DNA of 16,160 nt from Kiritimatiellia bacterium (GCA_017959645.1 JAGDAE010000250.1:1-16160); one strand, 5' to 3'. Shown: positions 1 through 7,260, numbered from the stretch's first letter. Notes: generated by a model from the letters alone, not told the origin. Made by a program: numbers and translations.

Positions 1-369
1 GGCAACCGATACAGACTCGTCGACCGACGTCGGATTCGCAGCGACAGGCATCGCAATCGGTCTTTCTGCCACGACAGGCTTTTCAACCGCAACCGGAGTT
101 TCTGCGACCACATGCCGTTTGACATCCGGCTTGTCTGCAACGACATACCTTTCAACGACAATAGGTCGCCCGACGGCCGTGACCATTTCATTGTCATCAC
201 AACTTCCAATGTTCGACACGACAACCGGCTCCCCGACAACAGAAGATTTTCCGGATACAACTGGTTCGACGACCGTTGCGCATTCATCATTGTCGGCTAT
301 GGACGGCTCTCTGGCAATTGTCGGCTTCGCGGCGACAGGCACCCGTTTTTCGACCTCGGTCGGCTCTTC
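1..369 (-). repeat. Degenerate ~11-residue Val/Pro repeats inside sctP
   Basis: Residues 84 to 206 of the SctP-like protein hold imperfect repeats beginning with VV or VA and containing a Pro four or five residues later: VVEPVV, VVGEPVVV, VVADKPDVKRH, VVAETPVAVEKP, VVAERPIAMP, VAANPTSVDES. The units are 10 to 12 residues long in the last third and less regular before that. They continue to the window edge. At DNA level the copies have diverged, although CCTGTCG and GTCGTnGCAGA-type words recur. Confidence 0.6.
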
Positions 370-618
370 GACGGAATTCCGGACACCTGCAGCCTCCCGA
401 AAGACGCGAAGCGGATCCTTCGCACATGAAGATGTACGGCCGGCAGACATCGCATGCTCGAAACACCGGATAGCATCCGGCGATTCCGGCGCTGTATCCG
501 CATCGCGCGAAACGTTCCGTCCTGCGAACGACGGCACAAGACCAGAAACGTCCTCCATCGCCAACGGAAACGAAAGCGGCCCAATGCCCAAGCTGGATGC
601 TATCGCGTCCACGGTCAT
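1..618 (-). CDS. sctP: SctP-like needle-length regulator, 3' end cut by window edge
   Basis: An open frame starts at ATG 618, in a 4-nt ATGA overlap with the stop of sctO, and runs without a stop for 206 codons to the window edge, so the C-terminal part is missing. Position directly after sctO is the classical place of YscP/SctP, the secreted molecular ruler that sets needle length and triggers the substrate switch. The visible part fits this: residues 1-80 are low in recognisable fold, and from about residue 84 the protein becomes a Val/Pro/Glu-rich chain of degenerate repeats of about 11 residues (VVAETP, VVAERP, VVADKP, VVEPVV). No transmembrane segment or signal peptide is visible, as expected for a T3SS-exported protein. 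The diagnostic C-terminal substrate-switch (T3S4/FliK-like) domain lies outside the window, so the assignment rests on synteny and composition. Confidence 0.68.
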   Translation of the reverse strand, partial: MTVDAIASSLGIGPLSFPLAMEDVSGLVPSFAGRNVSRDADTAPESPDAIRCFEHAMSAGRTSSCAKDPLRVFREAAGVRNSVEEPTEVEKRVPVAAKPTIAREPSIADNDECATVVEPVVSGKSSVVGEPVVVSNIGSCDDNEMVTAVGRPIVVERYVVADKPDVKRHVVAETPVAVEKPVVAERPIAMPVAANPTSVDESVSVA

Positions 619-1088
619 ATTTCAGGTTTCCTCACAACAAAATCCTCGAGTTCTCCTTCGGCGCGGCGCTCGTCTTCCGCCGCCTCAACCGCGATCCAGA
701 CGCTTTTGTGTTCGTCGATCTTAGTCCTGTTCTTCATCGCCAACGCGAGATTGCCCTTGGCGGTCTCGACCGCCATCTCGCGATTCCTCCGTTCCGCATC
801 GGCACGCGCCACATTGTCGACCTTGAGAGCGCCCTCCTCGTCGATCCTGGCCACGCCGGCATTGGCCAGATCTATCTGCTCGCGGCTGACTGCGCGCCCG
901 ATTATAGCCTCGTATATCCGGTCGCGCCGTTCTTCTTTCGTCTCCTCGTAGGACGCAAGATCGCGTTTTCTTGCCTCAAGCGCCGCCTCTGCATCCGCAA
1001 GATCTCTGCGCGCTGCCGACAGTTCGCAACTTGCGCGGTCCTCGCGCATCGCGCGTATCGACAGAAGCGGCTGGAGAATGTAGGACAT
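615..1088 (-). CDS. sctO: SctO, T3SS central stalk protein (YscO/CdsO family)
   Basis: This 157-residue protein is predicted to form one long alpha-helical hairpin, the fold of YscO/FliJ/CdsO, which acts as the rotor-like stalk between the ATPase ring and the export gate and helps recycle chaperones. Residues 15-60 and 85-150 are rich in Ala, Glu, Arg and Lys in coiled-coil spacing, with a short break around residues 62-90. The length matches the family (about 150-170). The start at 1088 was chosen because its ATG overlaps the TAA of sctN by one base (TAATG) and an MSYILQPLLSIR beginning is typical of YscO; the long reading frame extending further upstream is only sctN in another frame. Its own stop overlaps the start of sctP. 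The upstream ribosome site (AAGGCGG) is modest, so coupling to sctN translation is likely. Confidence 0.88.
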   Translation of the reverse strand: MSYILQPLLSIRAMREDRASCELSAARRDLADAEAALEARKRDLASYEETKEERRDRIYEAIIGRAVSREQIDLANAGVARIDEEGALKVDNVARADAERRNREMAVETAKGNLALAMKNRTKIDEHKSVWIAVEAAEDERRAEGELEDFVVRKPEI

Positions 1089-2416
1089 TACGACACCGCC
1101 TTCTTGAGACCCTCTATCGCGTCGGCGTACGACGGACGTTTGTCCAGCCCCTGCCTGAGATATGCGTTGACCGCGCCGTTCTTGTCGATTGCCTCGTCGG
1201 TCTCCGGATCGGAGCCTTTCTTGTACTCGCCAATCTTCAGCAACAACTCCACTTCTGCGTACTTTGCGAGCAACTTGCGCAGCTTCGCCGCAGCGGCTTT
1301 GTGGTCTTTCGGGATGATCGCCGACTGGCATCGCGAAACGGAGGCGAGAATGTCTATGGCCGGATAATGGTTCATCTGCGCCAGTTTCCGCGAAAGAATG
1401 ATATGCCCGTCGAGGATGGAGCGGGTTTCGTCGGCTATCGGCTCGGTCATGTCGTCACCCTCGACAAGAACCGTATAGAGCGCAGTAATGGACCCCTTTG
1501 ACGAATTTCCAGCCCGCTCCATAAGCTTCGGAAGTTCCGTAAAGACGCTCGGCGGGAATCCGCGCCGCGTCGGCGGCTCCCCCGCGGCGAGACCGATCTC
1601 TCGCTGGGCGCGACCGAACCGCGTGACCGAGTCCATCAGCAGAAGAACCTTCATTCCTCGATCGCGGAACGATTCGGCGATAGACGTGGCGACATACGCC
1701 GCCTTCAGGCGTTCCATGGCAGGACGGTCCGAAGTCGAAATAACCACAACCGACTTCTTCAAACCCTCGGGACCGAGATCCTTTTCGATAAATTCCCTGA
1801 CCTCGCGGCCGCGCTCGCCGATGAGAGCAAGAACCGTGACCTCGGCCTCGGTGTTGCGGATGATCGACGCGAGCAGCGTGGATTTTCCGCCGCCAGCCGC
1901 CGCGAATATCCCCAAACGCTGCCCCTCGCCACACGTGAGAAGCCCGTCAATCGCACGAATGCCGAGGGAAATGGGCTTTGAGATTATCCTGCGTTCCAAC
2001 GGGGGCGGCGGCGAAGCGTAGACGGGATAGTAGCCATCGGGACGGAGCGGACCTTTCGTGTCGGAATCCATCGGCCGGCCGAGACCGTCCAGCACGCGGC
2101 CGAGAAGATGTCCGCCGACCGGCACCGTCTGCTCGCGCCGCGTGGGTATCACCTCGGTTTCGGCGGAGATTCCGATCATCGGGCCGAGCGCCGTGAGAAG
2201 CGCAGCGTCTTTCGTGAATCCGACTACTTCCGCCTGAACCTCCTGCTCCTCCCACGGATTTCGGAGAATGCATATCTCGCCGATCTTGACGCCTGGCACC
2301 GACGCTTTGACGATCGTGCCGACGACCTGGACGACCTTGCCCTTTACGTCGATGGGCTGTGCGTCTTCAACCGCACGGTCTAGCACGGCAGGGATATAGT
2401 CGAACGGCGTGGTCAT
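1088..2416 (-). CDS. sctN: SctN, T3SS ATPase
   Basis: A 442-residue F1-beta-like ATPase of the export apparatus; it unfolds and detaches chaperoned substrates at the base of the injectisome. Residues 1-95 form the beta-barrel hexamerisation domain, followed by the nucleotide-binding domain and a helical C-terminal domain from about 365. Visible motifs are the Walker A loop AAAGGGKST (172-180), the catalytic-glutamate segment GERGREV (E201), Walker B VLLLMDS (257-263) and the SRCQSA segment (361-366) where the arginine finger sits. The P-loop has Ala-Ala-Ala where many SctN proteins have Ala-Gly-Ser, still within the [AG]x4GK[ST] pattern. Length equals the family norm of 430-450. The ATG at 2416 overlaps the sctL stop (ATGA) and has GGAGG ten bases upstream. 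Flanked by its stator sctL and stalk sctO, as in Yersinia and Chlamydia. Confidence 0.97.
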   Translation of the reverse strand: MTTPFDYIPAVLDRAVEDAQPIDVKGKVVQVVGTIVKASVPGVKIGEICILRNPWEEQEVQAEVVGFTKDAALLTALGPMIGISAETEVIPTRREQTVPVGGHLLGRVLDGLGRPMDSDTKGPLRPDGYYPVYASPPPPLERRIISKPISLGIRAIDGLLTCGEGQRLGIFAAAGGGKSTLLASIIRNTEAEVTVLALIGERGREVREFIEKDLGPEGLKKSVVVISTSDRPAMERLKAAYVATSIAESFRDRGMKVLLLMDSVTRFGRAQREIGLAAGEPPTRRGFPPSVFTELPKLMERAGNSSKGSITALYTVLVEGDDMTEPIADETRSILDGHIILSRKLAQMNHYPAIDILASVSRCQSAIIPKDHKAAAAKLRKLLAKYAEVELLLKIGEYKKGSDPETDEAIDKNGAVNAYLRQGLDKRPSYADAIEGLKKAVS

Positions 2417-3048
2417 GGTTTCGGCGCCTCCGACCGTTCTCTGGATATGTGCCGCTTCAAAGATCGCTCGATAGCCGCAAGCTGAGTTTCGACGGAGGCA
2501 TCGGCGACGCCGGCTTCCGTCTCCAGAATGCAGGCCGGACCTTTCAGGCGAGGATCCTCGACCACGTCGAACGAATCGACGGTCGGATAGTCGGCTCTGA
2601 GTTTTTCGATGCGCTCCTTGATCGCCCCCACCGCCTCCGGCGCGACCTTGAGCGTAACCTGCCGCTGTGTGCGGATCACGGCTTTCATCGTCTTGCGGAC
2701 GATGTTGACGACCATCTCTTCGTCGCCTATCTCCTCTACGCATGACCGCAGCGCCTTCATGACTACGTCTGCCATCTTCCGCTCGACGCTTTCCATGAAC
2801 GCGACCGACTGGTCGATCTGTTCGAGCTTCCTCATCGCCGTCTCGAGTTTCCCTGCCTGAATCCCCTCGTCGTAGCCGCGCCTTTTTTCGGACTCGTACG
2901 CAGCCTTCGCCTCTTCGCGAATGCGGGCGGTCTCGGTCTCGGCGGCAGCCACGATCTCGACGGCAGTTCCGACAGTCGCAATCTCCGACACCTTGACCAG
3001 ACGTCTGTCGGAAGCAAGCTTGAAATTCGGTTTTTCTATCAGCAACAT
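2413..3048 (-). CDS. sctL: SctL, ATPase stator/regulator (YscL/FliH family)
   Basis: A 211-residue cytoplasmic protein of the SctL/FliH family, the peripheral stalk that holds SctN and links it to SctQ and SctK. Residues 25-90 form a charged coiled coil; residues 90-205 form the globular domain, ending in the characteristic GVADASVETQLAAIERSL segment (180-197), equivalent to the family pattern G.vDas...QL..l. The N-terminus begins MLLIEKPNFKL. The start at 3048 was picked over longer options because GGAGG lies ten bases upstream and the N-terminus then matches the family; this makes it overlap sctK by 10 nt. The stop overlaps the sctN start by 4 nt, which fits stoichiometric coupling of ATPase and stator. 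Confidence 0.92.
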   Translation of the reverse strand: MLLIEKPNFKLASDRRLVKVSEIATVGTAVEIVAAAETETARIREEAKAAYESEKRRGYDEGIQAGKLETAMRKLEQIDQSVAFMESVERKMADVVMKALRSCVEEIGDEEMVVNIVRKTMKAVIRTQRQVTLKVAPEAVGAIKERIEKLRADYPTVDSFDVVEDPRLKGPACILETEAGVADASVETQLAAIERSLKRHISRERSEAPKP

Positions 3049-3683
3049 AGCGAATACGCCTCCGGGAAACGCAGCTTCAGAAGAAGCGGCAGATTGAAAG
3101 ACGGCGGGACGAAAGACGGCGGGACGGATATCGGCCAGCTCTGCGGCAACTTGAGCGCCAGACGTCGCAACAGCGGTTCCGGCACGCCTTCGACAAACGA
3201 CAGCAACATGCGACACCCAGCGCGGATGACGCTTCCAGAATCTTCGACGCTCGCGTTTTCCGCCTTCGCGCCTCCAAAATACATCGTATATCCAAACACT
3301 TCCGGATAGACTCCCGGAAGAGCCGATTTAAGCTCGCGAACCGCCGCGCCACCGGTCACGCGGCGCAACGGCTCGGCGCAGACCAGCGCGCCTAGCCACT
3401 TCGCAAGCGACTCGAGCGTCTGCCCGTCGAGAAGAAGCAGCCGGCTCCAGTCGTCTTTCGGGAAAACATGGAAGCACGGCTCGACGCCCAGTTTTCCAAG
3501 AATCCACGACTTTACGCGGACGCTTTCGGGGTATTCGACTTTCACACCACCGGACTCCAGCCAGCTTTCGTGAATCTGCAGAGCGAAATCGCAGAAGAGA
3601 AAATCGCGTACAATCGGCCAGAGCGCCTTGTCCGCCACAAGCGCTCTCGCATCGTCCATTGTTATATCCGTCTTTTCAGCCAT
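3039..3683 (-). CDS. sctK: SctK, sorting-platform adaptor (YscK family)
   Basis: A 214-residue protein in the SctK position between J and L. SctK is the cytoplasmic adaptor that joins the sorting platform pods to the SctD ring. Family-like features are the N-terminal helix with WPIVRDFLF, an EYPES segment (50-54), the central LLLLDGQTLESLAKWLG (82-98) and GVYPEVFGYTMYF (124-136), and a C-terminal leucine-rich helix. The protein is soluble, without a signal or membrane segment. The start at 3683 is uncertain: the AAGAGG box touches the ATG with no spacer, and an in-frame ATG eight codons downstream (3659) is an alternative. The C-terminus carries a tandem VPPSF duplication (187-196). It ends 10 nt inside sctL. 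Confidence 0.82.
   Translation of the reverse strand: MAEKTDITMDDARALVADKALWPIVRDFLFCDFALQIHESWLESGGVKVEYPESVRVKSWILGKLGVEPCFHVFPKDDWSRLLLLDGQTLESLAKWLGALVCAEPLRRVTGGAAVRELKSALPGVYPEVFGYTMYFGGAKAENASVEDSGSVIRAGCRMLLSFVEGVPEPLLRRLALKLPQSWPISVPPSFVPPSFNLPLLLKLRFPEAYSLCC
3096..3125 (-). repeat. 15-bp perfect tandem duplication in sctK
   Basis: Two identical adjacent 15-bp copies (plus-strand gaaagacggcgggac at 3096-3110 and 3111-3125). Because 15 is a multiple of three, the frame is kept and the protein gains a second VPPSF unit. It looks like a recent slippage event in a proline loop near the SctK C-terminus. Confidence 0.9.
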
Positions 3684-3707
3684 CCTCTTTCATTGTCCGG
3701 ATCCGGA

Positions 3708-4046
3708 TCAAACCCATTTTCTTCCAGAGCCTTTCGCCGACTCCAGATGTCTGCGCCATCGTGCGTCCGCCTCGCGTTTCCTGCCGAGCGTGCGCAGTGC
3801 GCGCGTCTCCAAAACCGCCTCGGCACGGTACAGTTCCGGCGGGATGTCGGCCTCGCGCAGAACCTCGATCGCCTTCTTCGCCTCGCCGCGAGCAAGAAGC
3901 AGATCCGCCAGCGCCATCGCCGCCGTTCCGTCGGAGGAATCGGCCTCGCGAATCGCTTCGCACACTGCGAGCGCGCGATCGCGTCTTCCATGCCGCATGA
4001 ATAGCCACACGGCCGTCAGCAGAAACTGTCTCTCGTCTTCCGGCAT
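3708..4046 (-). CDS. sctY: Small TPR protein, probable SctY (YscY-like chaperone of SctX)
   Basis: A 112-residue all-helical protein with about three tetratricopeptide-like units (residues 8-35, 41-66 and 72-102; for example HGRRDRALAVCEAI, RGEAKKAIEVLREA and LGRKREADARWRRHLE). Size and layout match YscY (about 114 residues): both begin with a short charged segment, then RQxFLLxxxWL, a Gly-x-x-x-RA turn, and end with a final helix of the AxxxYxxHLE kind. YscY binds and shields YscX before export, and the pair engages the SctV nonamer. I compared with YscY from memory, so this is a resemblance rather than a scored alignment. In Yersinia yscY sits next to yscX and yscV; here it sits between sctJ and sctK. 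Start ATG 4046 follows AAGGG closely; 15 nt separate it from sctJ. A generic TPR chaperone is the alternative. Confidence 0.62.
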   Translation of the reverse strand: MPEDERQFLLTAVWLFMRHGRRDRALAVCEAIREADSSDGTAAMALADLLLARGEAKKAIEVLREADIPPELYRAEAVLETRALRTLGRKREADARWRRHLESAKGSGRKWV

Positions 4047-4061
4047 ATCCCTTGCGCCGTC

Positions 4062-4655
4062 CTACCGTTTATTCGGCGGACTGTCGCGAAACACAGTCAC
4101 CATTATCTTTTCGTACTGCAAACCCTCGATGGCGTTTTTGACCAGGCCCTTCACAGACGGAACTACGTCTGTCAGATCCGCATCCCAGCGCGAACGTATC
4201 GCCACCGCCGCCGACGACGGCAGCGCATGCCTGGCAAACGGGTCGTTCTCCGGCAGAACGACATGGACGCGGGCGTCAACGACACCGTCGATGCCCGAGA
4301 TCGTTTTCGCGAGATCCTGCGCCAGCGCATCCATGAAACGGATGCGTTCCTCGCTCGGAGAGGAAATCATTCCGGTCTTCTTGAACACTTCGCCGATGCC
4401 CTGATGGTCGTTGCGCGGCAGTCCCGCCTTGTCAAGCAGATTCACCGCGTCGGCGAACCGCGACTCGACTACCGACACGTTCCATGTGCCTTCCTCGCCA
4501 GGCGATTTGTGGCATCCGATCCCCTCGTCGAGGAGCGCCGCCATCACGAGATTGGCCTGCCGTTCCTCCAGCCCCGCGTGCAACGTCGTCTCCCTGTCGC
4601 ATCCCGCAAAAAGCAGCACCGCTGCGGCAACTGTGCACCTCGCTGTCTTCCCCAT
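4062..4655 (-). CDS. sctJ: SctJ, inner-membrane ring lipoprotein (YscJ/EscJ family)
   Basis: A 197-residue YscJ/PrgK/EscJ-type lipoprotein forming the periplasmic inner ring of the basal body. The start at 4655 gives a proper lipoprotein signal: positive MGKTAR, hydrophobic core, then lipobox FAGC with Cys19 as the lipidated residue; GAAAGG lies about nine bases upstream. Family segments include QANLVMAALLDEGI (33-46, first ring-building motif), the LPRNDHQGIGEVF linker (79-91), ERIRFMDALAQDLAKTIS (103-120) and GVVDARVHVVLPENDPF (124-140). The protein ends shortly after the second ring motif and has no C-terminal membrane helix, unlike YscJ or PrgK (about 240-250 residues) but like EscJ. Upstream sctI ends 31 nt before it. 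Confidence 0.93.
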   Translation of the reverse strand: MGKTARCTVAAAVLLFAGCDRETTLHAGLEERQANLVMAALLDEGIGCHKSPGEEGTWNVSVVESRFADAVNLLDKAGLPRNDHQGIGEVFKKTGMISSPSEERIRFMDALAQDLAKTISGIDGVVDARVHVVLPENDPFARHALPSSAAVAIRSRWDADLTDVVPSVKGLVKNAIEGLQYEKIMVTVFRDSPPNKR

Positions 4656-4686
4656 GGCTTCAAACCTTTCTGACTTTGCCTGCACC

Positions 4687-5088
4687 CTACTGGTTTTTGA
4701 TCAGGGTCTGGATCGCATTGGACGACTTGTCGGCGACCTTGGCCACGACTTCCTGCTGAAACGCGAGATTCATCACCTCGTACTGCAACTCCACCATTTC
4801 GCCGGCGGACGGTCCATGCAATCCGCCAAGCCGCGACAAAGCGCGGATCCGGTGCAATATTCCCTGGTTGTTCGCCTGCGCCGACCGCCATGCGGCCGCC
4901 GCCTCGCTCGCAAACGGAATCGGATCCGCCTGCGACACCGCGCCGGGACCGGTGGCTCCCATCGCCGCCCGGAACCTCTCCACCGCCGCCGGATCGGCGA
5001 CTGGAGCCGCAGAGCCAGATGCCTGCTGACCAGACACCGCAACCGGCCTTGCCGCGCGCACGGCCTCCACAATCATCGCTTCTGTCAT
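4687..5088 (-). CDS. sctI: SctI, inner rod protein (YscI/PrgJ family)
   Basis: A 133-residue protein in the SctI slot between sctG and sctJ. SctI is an early secreted subunit that makes the short rod connecting the export gate to the needle. The diagnostic part is the C-terminal helix: EMVELQYEVMNLAFQQEVV then AKVADKSSNAIQTLIKNQ (residues 97-133), with the Lys-x-x-x-x-x-x-Ile-x-x-Leu ending seen in YscI. The N-terminal half (10-60) is Ala/Pro-rich and probably unstructured, as in the family. No signal peptide, consistent with T3SS export. ATG 5088 overlaps the sctG stop by 4 nt (ATGA) and AAAGGA lies nine bases upstream. Confidence 0.86.
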   Translation of the reverse strand: MTEAMIVEAVRAARPVAVSGQQASGSAAPVADPAAVERFRAAMGATGPGAVSQADPIPFASEAAAAWRSAQANNQGILHRIRALSRLGGLHGPSAGEMVELQYEVMNLAFQQEVVAKVADKSSNAIQTLIKNQ

Positions 5089-5453
5089 GTCATCAAATCC
5101 TTTGCAAGCTGCGCCGCCGCCGGATCGGCGGTGTCGGATGCCGCTTCTTCAAGCGGAATCATCGCCTCGGCGCCGCGGTTCATTCTCAATAGCGCCATGC
5201 CCTTGAACGCCTTGAGCATGGCCGAGGACGGAAACTTCTGCAAGGCATCGCGGTCGATGTAGTCCACAGCGCCCTGAAAGTCCGTCATGCTGATAAAAAG
5301 GATGGCGTTCGCAACGGCGACGGACGCCTCCTCCGGGCGGAACCGCCCCAGCGCCGCGAGAATTTTCGCGGCGGACCGGAAGCGGTTCTGCCCTGTCGCC
5401 ATTAGCGCGACGTTCAACAGCAATCTCGCCTCTTCTCCAGAGAGGTCGAACAT
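5085..5453 (-). CDS. sctG: SctG, TPR-like needle-subunit chaperone (YscG/CdsG family)
   Basis: A 122-residue all-helical protein in the YscG/CdsG position directly after the needle gene. YscG and YscE together wrap the needle subunit and prevent premature polymerisation in the cytoplasm. Residues 8-35, 42-67 and 75-103 form helix pairs of TPR spacing (for example GQNRFRSAAKILAALGRF and NRGAEAMIPLEEA). Length matches the family (about 115-125). The start at 5453 is supported by a TAATG one-base overlap with the sctF stop; no Shine-Dalgarno box is visible upstream, so translation probably depends on sctF. The stop overlaps sctI. Confidence 0.85.
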   Translation of the reverse strand: MFDLSGEEARLLLNVALMATGQNRFRSAAKILAALGRFRPEEASVAVANAILFISMTDFQGAVDYIDRDALQKFPSSAMLKAFKGMALLRMNRGAEAMIPLEEAASDTADPAAAQLAKDLMT

Positions 5454-5794
5454 TAACGGAAGTTGGAGGCGATCGAGTTGAGCGCGTCGCCCATGTTCTT
5501 GTTGATGTTCGTCATCGTGGTGAGCGCGAGGTTCCACTGTTGCAGGTCGTACTGCAGCTGCTGGAGGTTCGCCTGCACGTCGGGGTGCTGCTGATAGTTC
5601 TCGAGCGACTCCTTCAAGCGGGCTTCCATGGCAGACGCGGCGTTGAACAGGGCGTTGTACACCGAATCGGTATGGATGAAGTTGCCGCCTTCGATAGAAC
5701 CGGCCGCAACGCGCTCGTAGTGGCGCTGCTGAAGCTTGAGGCTTGGGCTCGGAATGTTGTCGCTTATCGGCTGGAGTGGTGATTGAGTTGCCAT
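5453..5794 (-). CDS. sctF: SctF, needle filament subunit
   Basis: The needle monomer, secreted and polymerised outside the cell. Residues 44-113 match the YscF/CdsF helical hairpin: first helix NALFNAASAMEARLKESLEN, a turn around QQHPDVQANL (with the conserved Pro71), second helix LQYDLQQWNLALTTMTNINK and the C-terminal MGDALNSIASNF. The QWN segment corresponds to the needle-family Trp. It is 113 residues long against 80-90 for YscF, MxiH or CdsF, because of an extra N-terminal stretch of about 30 residues rich in Pro, Ser and Gln. It has the best-spaced ribosome site in the cluster and a 59-nt leader after sctE, which suits a highly expressed structural subunit. Confidence 0.92.
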   Translation of the reverse strand: MATQSPLQPISDNIPSPSLKLQQRHYERVAAGSIEGGNFIHTDSVYNALFNAASAMEARLKESLENYQQHPDVQANLQQLQYDLQQWNLALTTMTNINKNMGDALNSIASNFR

Positions 5795-5801
5795 TTTTGT
5801 T

Positions 5802-5807
5802 TCCTTT
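5802..5807 (-). promoter_or_regulatory. Strong ribosome-binding site of the needle gene
   Basis: AAAGGA with a seven-base A-rich spacer (AACAAAA) before ATG 5794. It lies in the 59-nt gap between sctE and sctF, the longest gap within the sct genes; no convincing hairpin or promoter was found in that gap. Confidence 0.7.
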
Positions 5808-5853
5808 CTTGTCGTGTTGTTGAACGTCGCCTTTGTGGCTCCGTTTTTCGCGC

Positions 5854-6090
5854 CTATCCGTCCACCCGAACGGTCAAGCGCAAAATCTTTCGTGCGAGGA
5901 TGTTGGCGTTCCTCAGTTCCTCCACCTTCGGGTACTCGTCAGGCGATAGCCCCGTCTTCATCGCCGCATCGATTCTCCCCCCCAACGCGGAGAGAACCGC
6001 ATCGTACTTCGCAAGCGCGGCATCCTTCTGCGGCCCGGCGAGTTCCTTCTCGATCTCCATGAGTCTCGTCGGCTCCATCACGGTCTCCAT
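5854..6090 (-). CDS. sctE: SctE, small needle co-chaperone (YscE/CdsE-like)
   Basis: A 78-residue helical protein between sctD and sctF, the position and size of YscE and chlamydial CdsE. These pair with SctG to hold the needle subunit in monomeric form. Visible content is two amphipathic helices, roughly residues 5-43 (EIEKELAGPQKDAALAKYD and onward) and 51-73 (DEYPKVEELRNANILARKI), joined by a KTGLSP turn. No membrane segment or signal. ATG 6090 was chosen because GGGAGG lies five to six bases upstream; it overlaps the end of sctD by 13 nt. Sequence conservation in this family is low, so synteny carries much of the weight. Confidence 0.78.
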   Translation of the reverse strand: METVMEPTRLMEIEKELAGPQKDAALAKYDAVLSALGGRIDAAMKTGLSPDEYPKVEELRNANILARKILRLTVRVDG

Positions 6091-7232
6091 GTGAACCTCC
6101 CGGCCGAATTGGTGAGTACGACGCTGTCAGCGCCGATTTCGACGATCACGCCGTCGCCGAGCGCGGCGCCCTCCATGATGCGCCTCCCGTCGCGCAAAAC
6201 GAGACACGGATACGGCGTTGTCAGAATCCCGCAGACCGGAAACTGCGGCGATTTGCCTCCTGCCGCGGAACGGCGCGGGCGCGACGCCGGCCGCCCGTCT
6301 TCGCCGGTCTGCCCGTCGTCCACGCCGGCGGCCGCCCCGACAATCACTCCGGAAACGTCGACTCCGCGCAGTTTCGGAAGATCCGCGTTGAGCGCTTCCA
6401 GCGTACGTTTCAAAGACAGCGCCGAAAGTGACGACCCGGCGACGCGCAGAAAACGGTTTGTCGCGACGGACACCTTCAGCGCGCCTTCGGTAAGCGTGAA
6501 AAGCGCGTCGTCCGCCGACGCGCGAAACGATTCGTCGTCTGCGATATCCAACTCCGCCCCCGGCCGCACCGCGTAGATTTCGGCGGTCGCACGCAAACGC
6601 TCGGCGCGGGTCTTGAGATCGCCGGATATCCGCACAGCGCCATTTGATTCGGCAAGCGAAAGCCCGTACTTTGCGGCAATGTCACCCAAGAAGACCTCCG
6701 GTTCCGCGACAGACTCCGGCGCGGCGGATCCGTTGAAACGCCATACGCGTCTCCACCAGTCGGTTTCTTTGATTCTGCCTCCGAAAAACAGAAAGGCGGC
6801 GGCTACGGCCAGAACGAGCAGCAGTAGCGCAAAGAGACAGCCGAAACATCCGCCGTGCCTTCTGCCAGCGATCTGCTTCCCTTCCGGGGCCTGAGCTTTC
6901 TCCGCTTCCAGTTTCGCGGCCTCGGGTTCGGGACTTTCGACCTTCTCGGATTCGGCGTTCGCCCACTTGAGTTCGTCCCATGGAGTGTCCACCGGTCCGA
7001 CGGCAAACGATGTCGCGCCGGAAGTCCTGACCACGAACGGATTCAGCGGCTCGCCGTCCACAGTCACGCCGTCCACCGACGCTTCGATTTCGATCGGCTT
7101 TTCCGGCAACGTAGGATCCGCGAGCACGACATCGCAGCCGTCGCCTTTGCCGACCGTCACGGCCACGCCAGCGACAAGGGCGATTTCCGCGCCCTTGTTC
7201 GGACCTTCGACTATCTTCAGCAGAAAATTCAT
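6078..7232 (-). CDS. sctD: SctD, inner-membrane ring protein with FHA-like domain
   Basis: A 384-residue bitopic protein of the YscD/CdsD family, the outer of the two inner-membrane rings. Residues 1-80 form a cytoplasmic FHA-like beta domain (NFLLKIVEGPNKGAEIAL, VTVGKGDGCDVVLADP), 95-125 a charged linker, and 130-150 one transmembrane helix (CLFALLLLVLAVAAAFLFF). The periplasmic part holds ring-building alpha/beta modules around 174-220 and 255-300, then a C-terminal domain with PYPCLVLRDGRRIMEGAALGDG (340-361) and a IGADSVVL strand, which resembles the YscD C-terminus. Between them is a Gly/Arg/Ser-rich low-complexity linker (305-327). ATG 7232 has AAAGG at a short spacing. It sits 28 nt after sctV, whereas in Yersinia yscD follows yscC. 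Confidence 0.9.
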   Translation of the reverse strand: MNFLLKIVEGPNKGAEIALVAGVAVTVGKGDGCDVVLADPTLPEKPIEIEASVDGVTVDGEPLNPFVVRTSGATSFAVGPVDTPWDELKWANAESEKVESPEPEAAKLEAEKAQAPEGKQIAGRRHGGCFGCLFALLLLVLAVAAAFLFFGGRIKETDWWRRVWRFNGSAAPESVAEPEVFLGDIAAKYGLSLAESNGAVRISGDLKTRAERLRATAEIYAVRPGAELDIADDESFRASADDALFTLTEGALKVSVATNRFLRVAGSSLSALSLKRTLEALNADLPKLRGVDVSGVIVGAAAGVDDGQTGEDGRPASRPRRSAAGGKSPQFPVCGILTTPYPCLVLRDGRRIMEGAALGDGVIVEIGADSVVLTNSAGRFTWRP

Positions 7233-7260
7233 TTCGCCTTTCGACCCTCGACTTTCGTCT

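Noticed and set aside
5795..5853. Internal promoter before the needle gene
   Set aside because: TTGACC occurs near the end of sctE, but there is no TATAAT-like box at 16-18 bp.
7233..7260. Operator-like repeat (GTCGAGG/GTCGAAAGG) in the sctV-sctD gap
   Set aside because: The two copies are short and imperfect, and the second is explained by the ribosome site of sctD.
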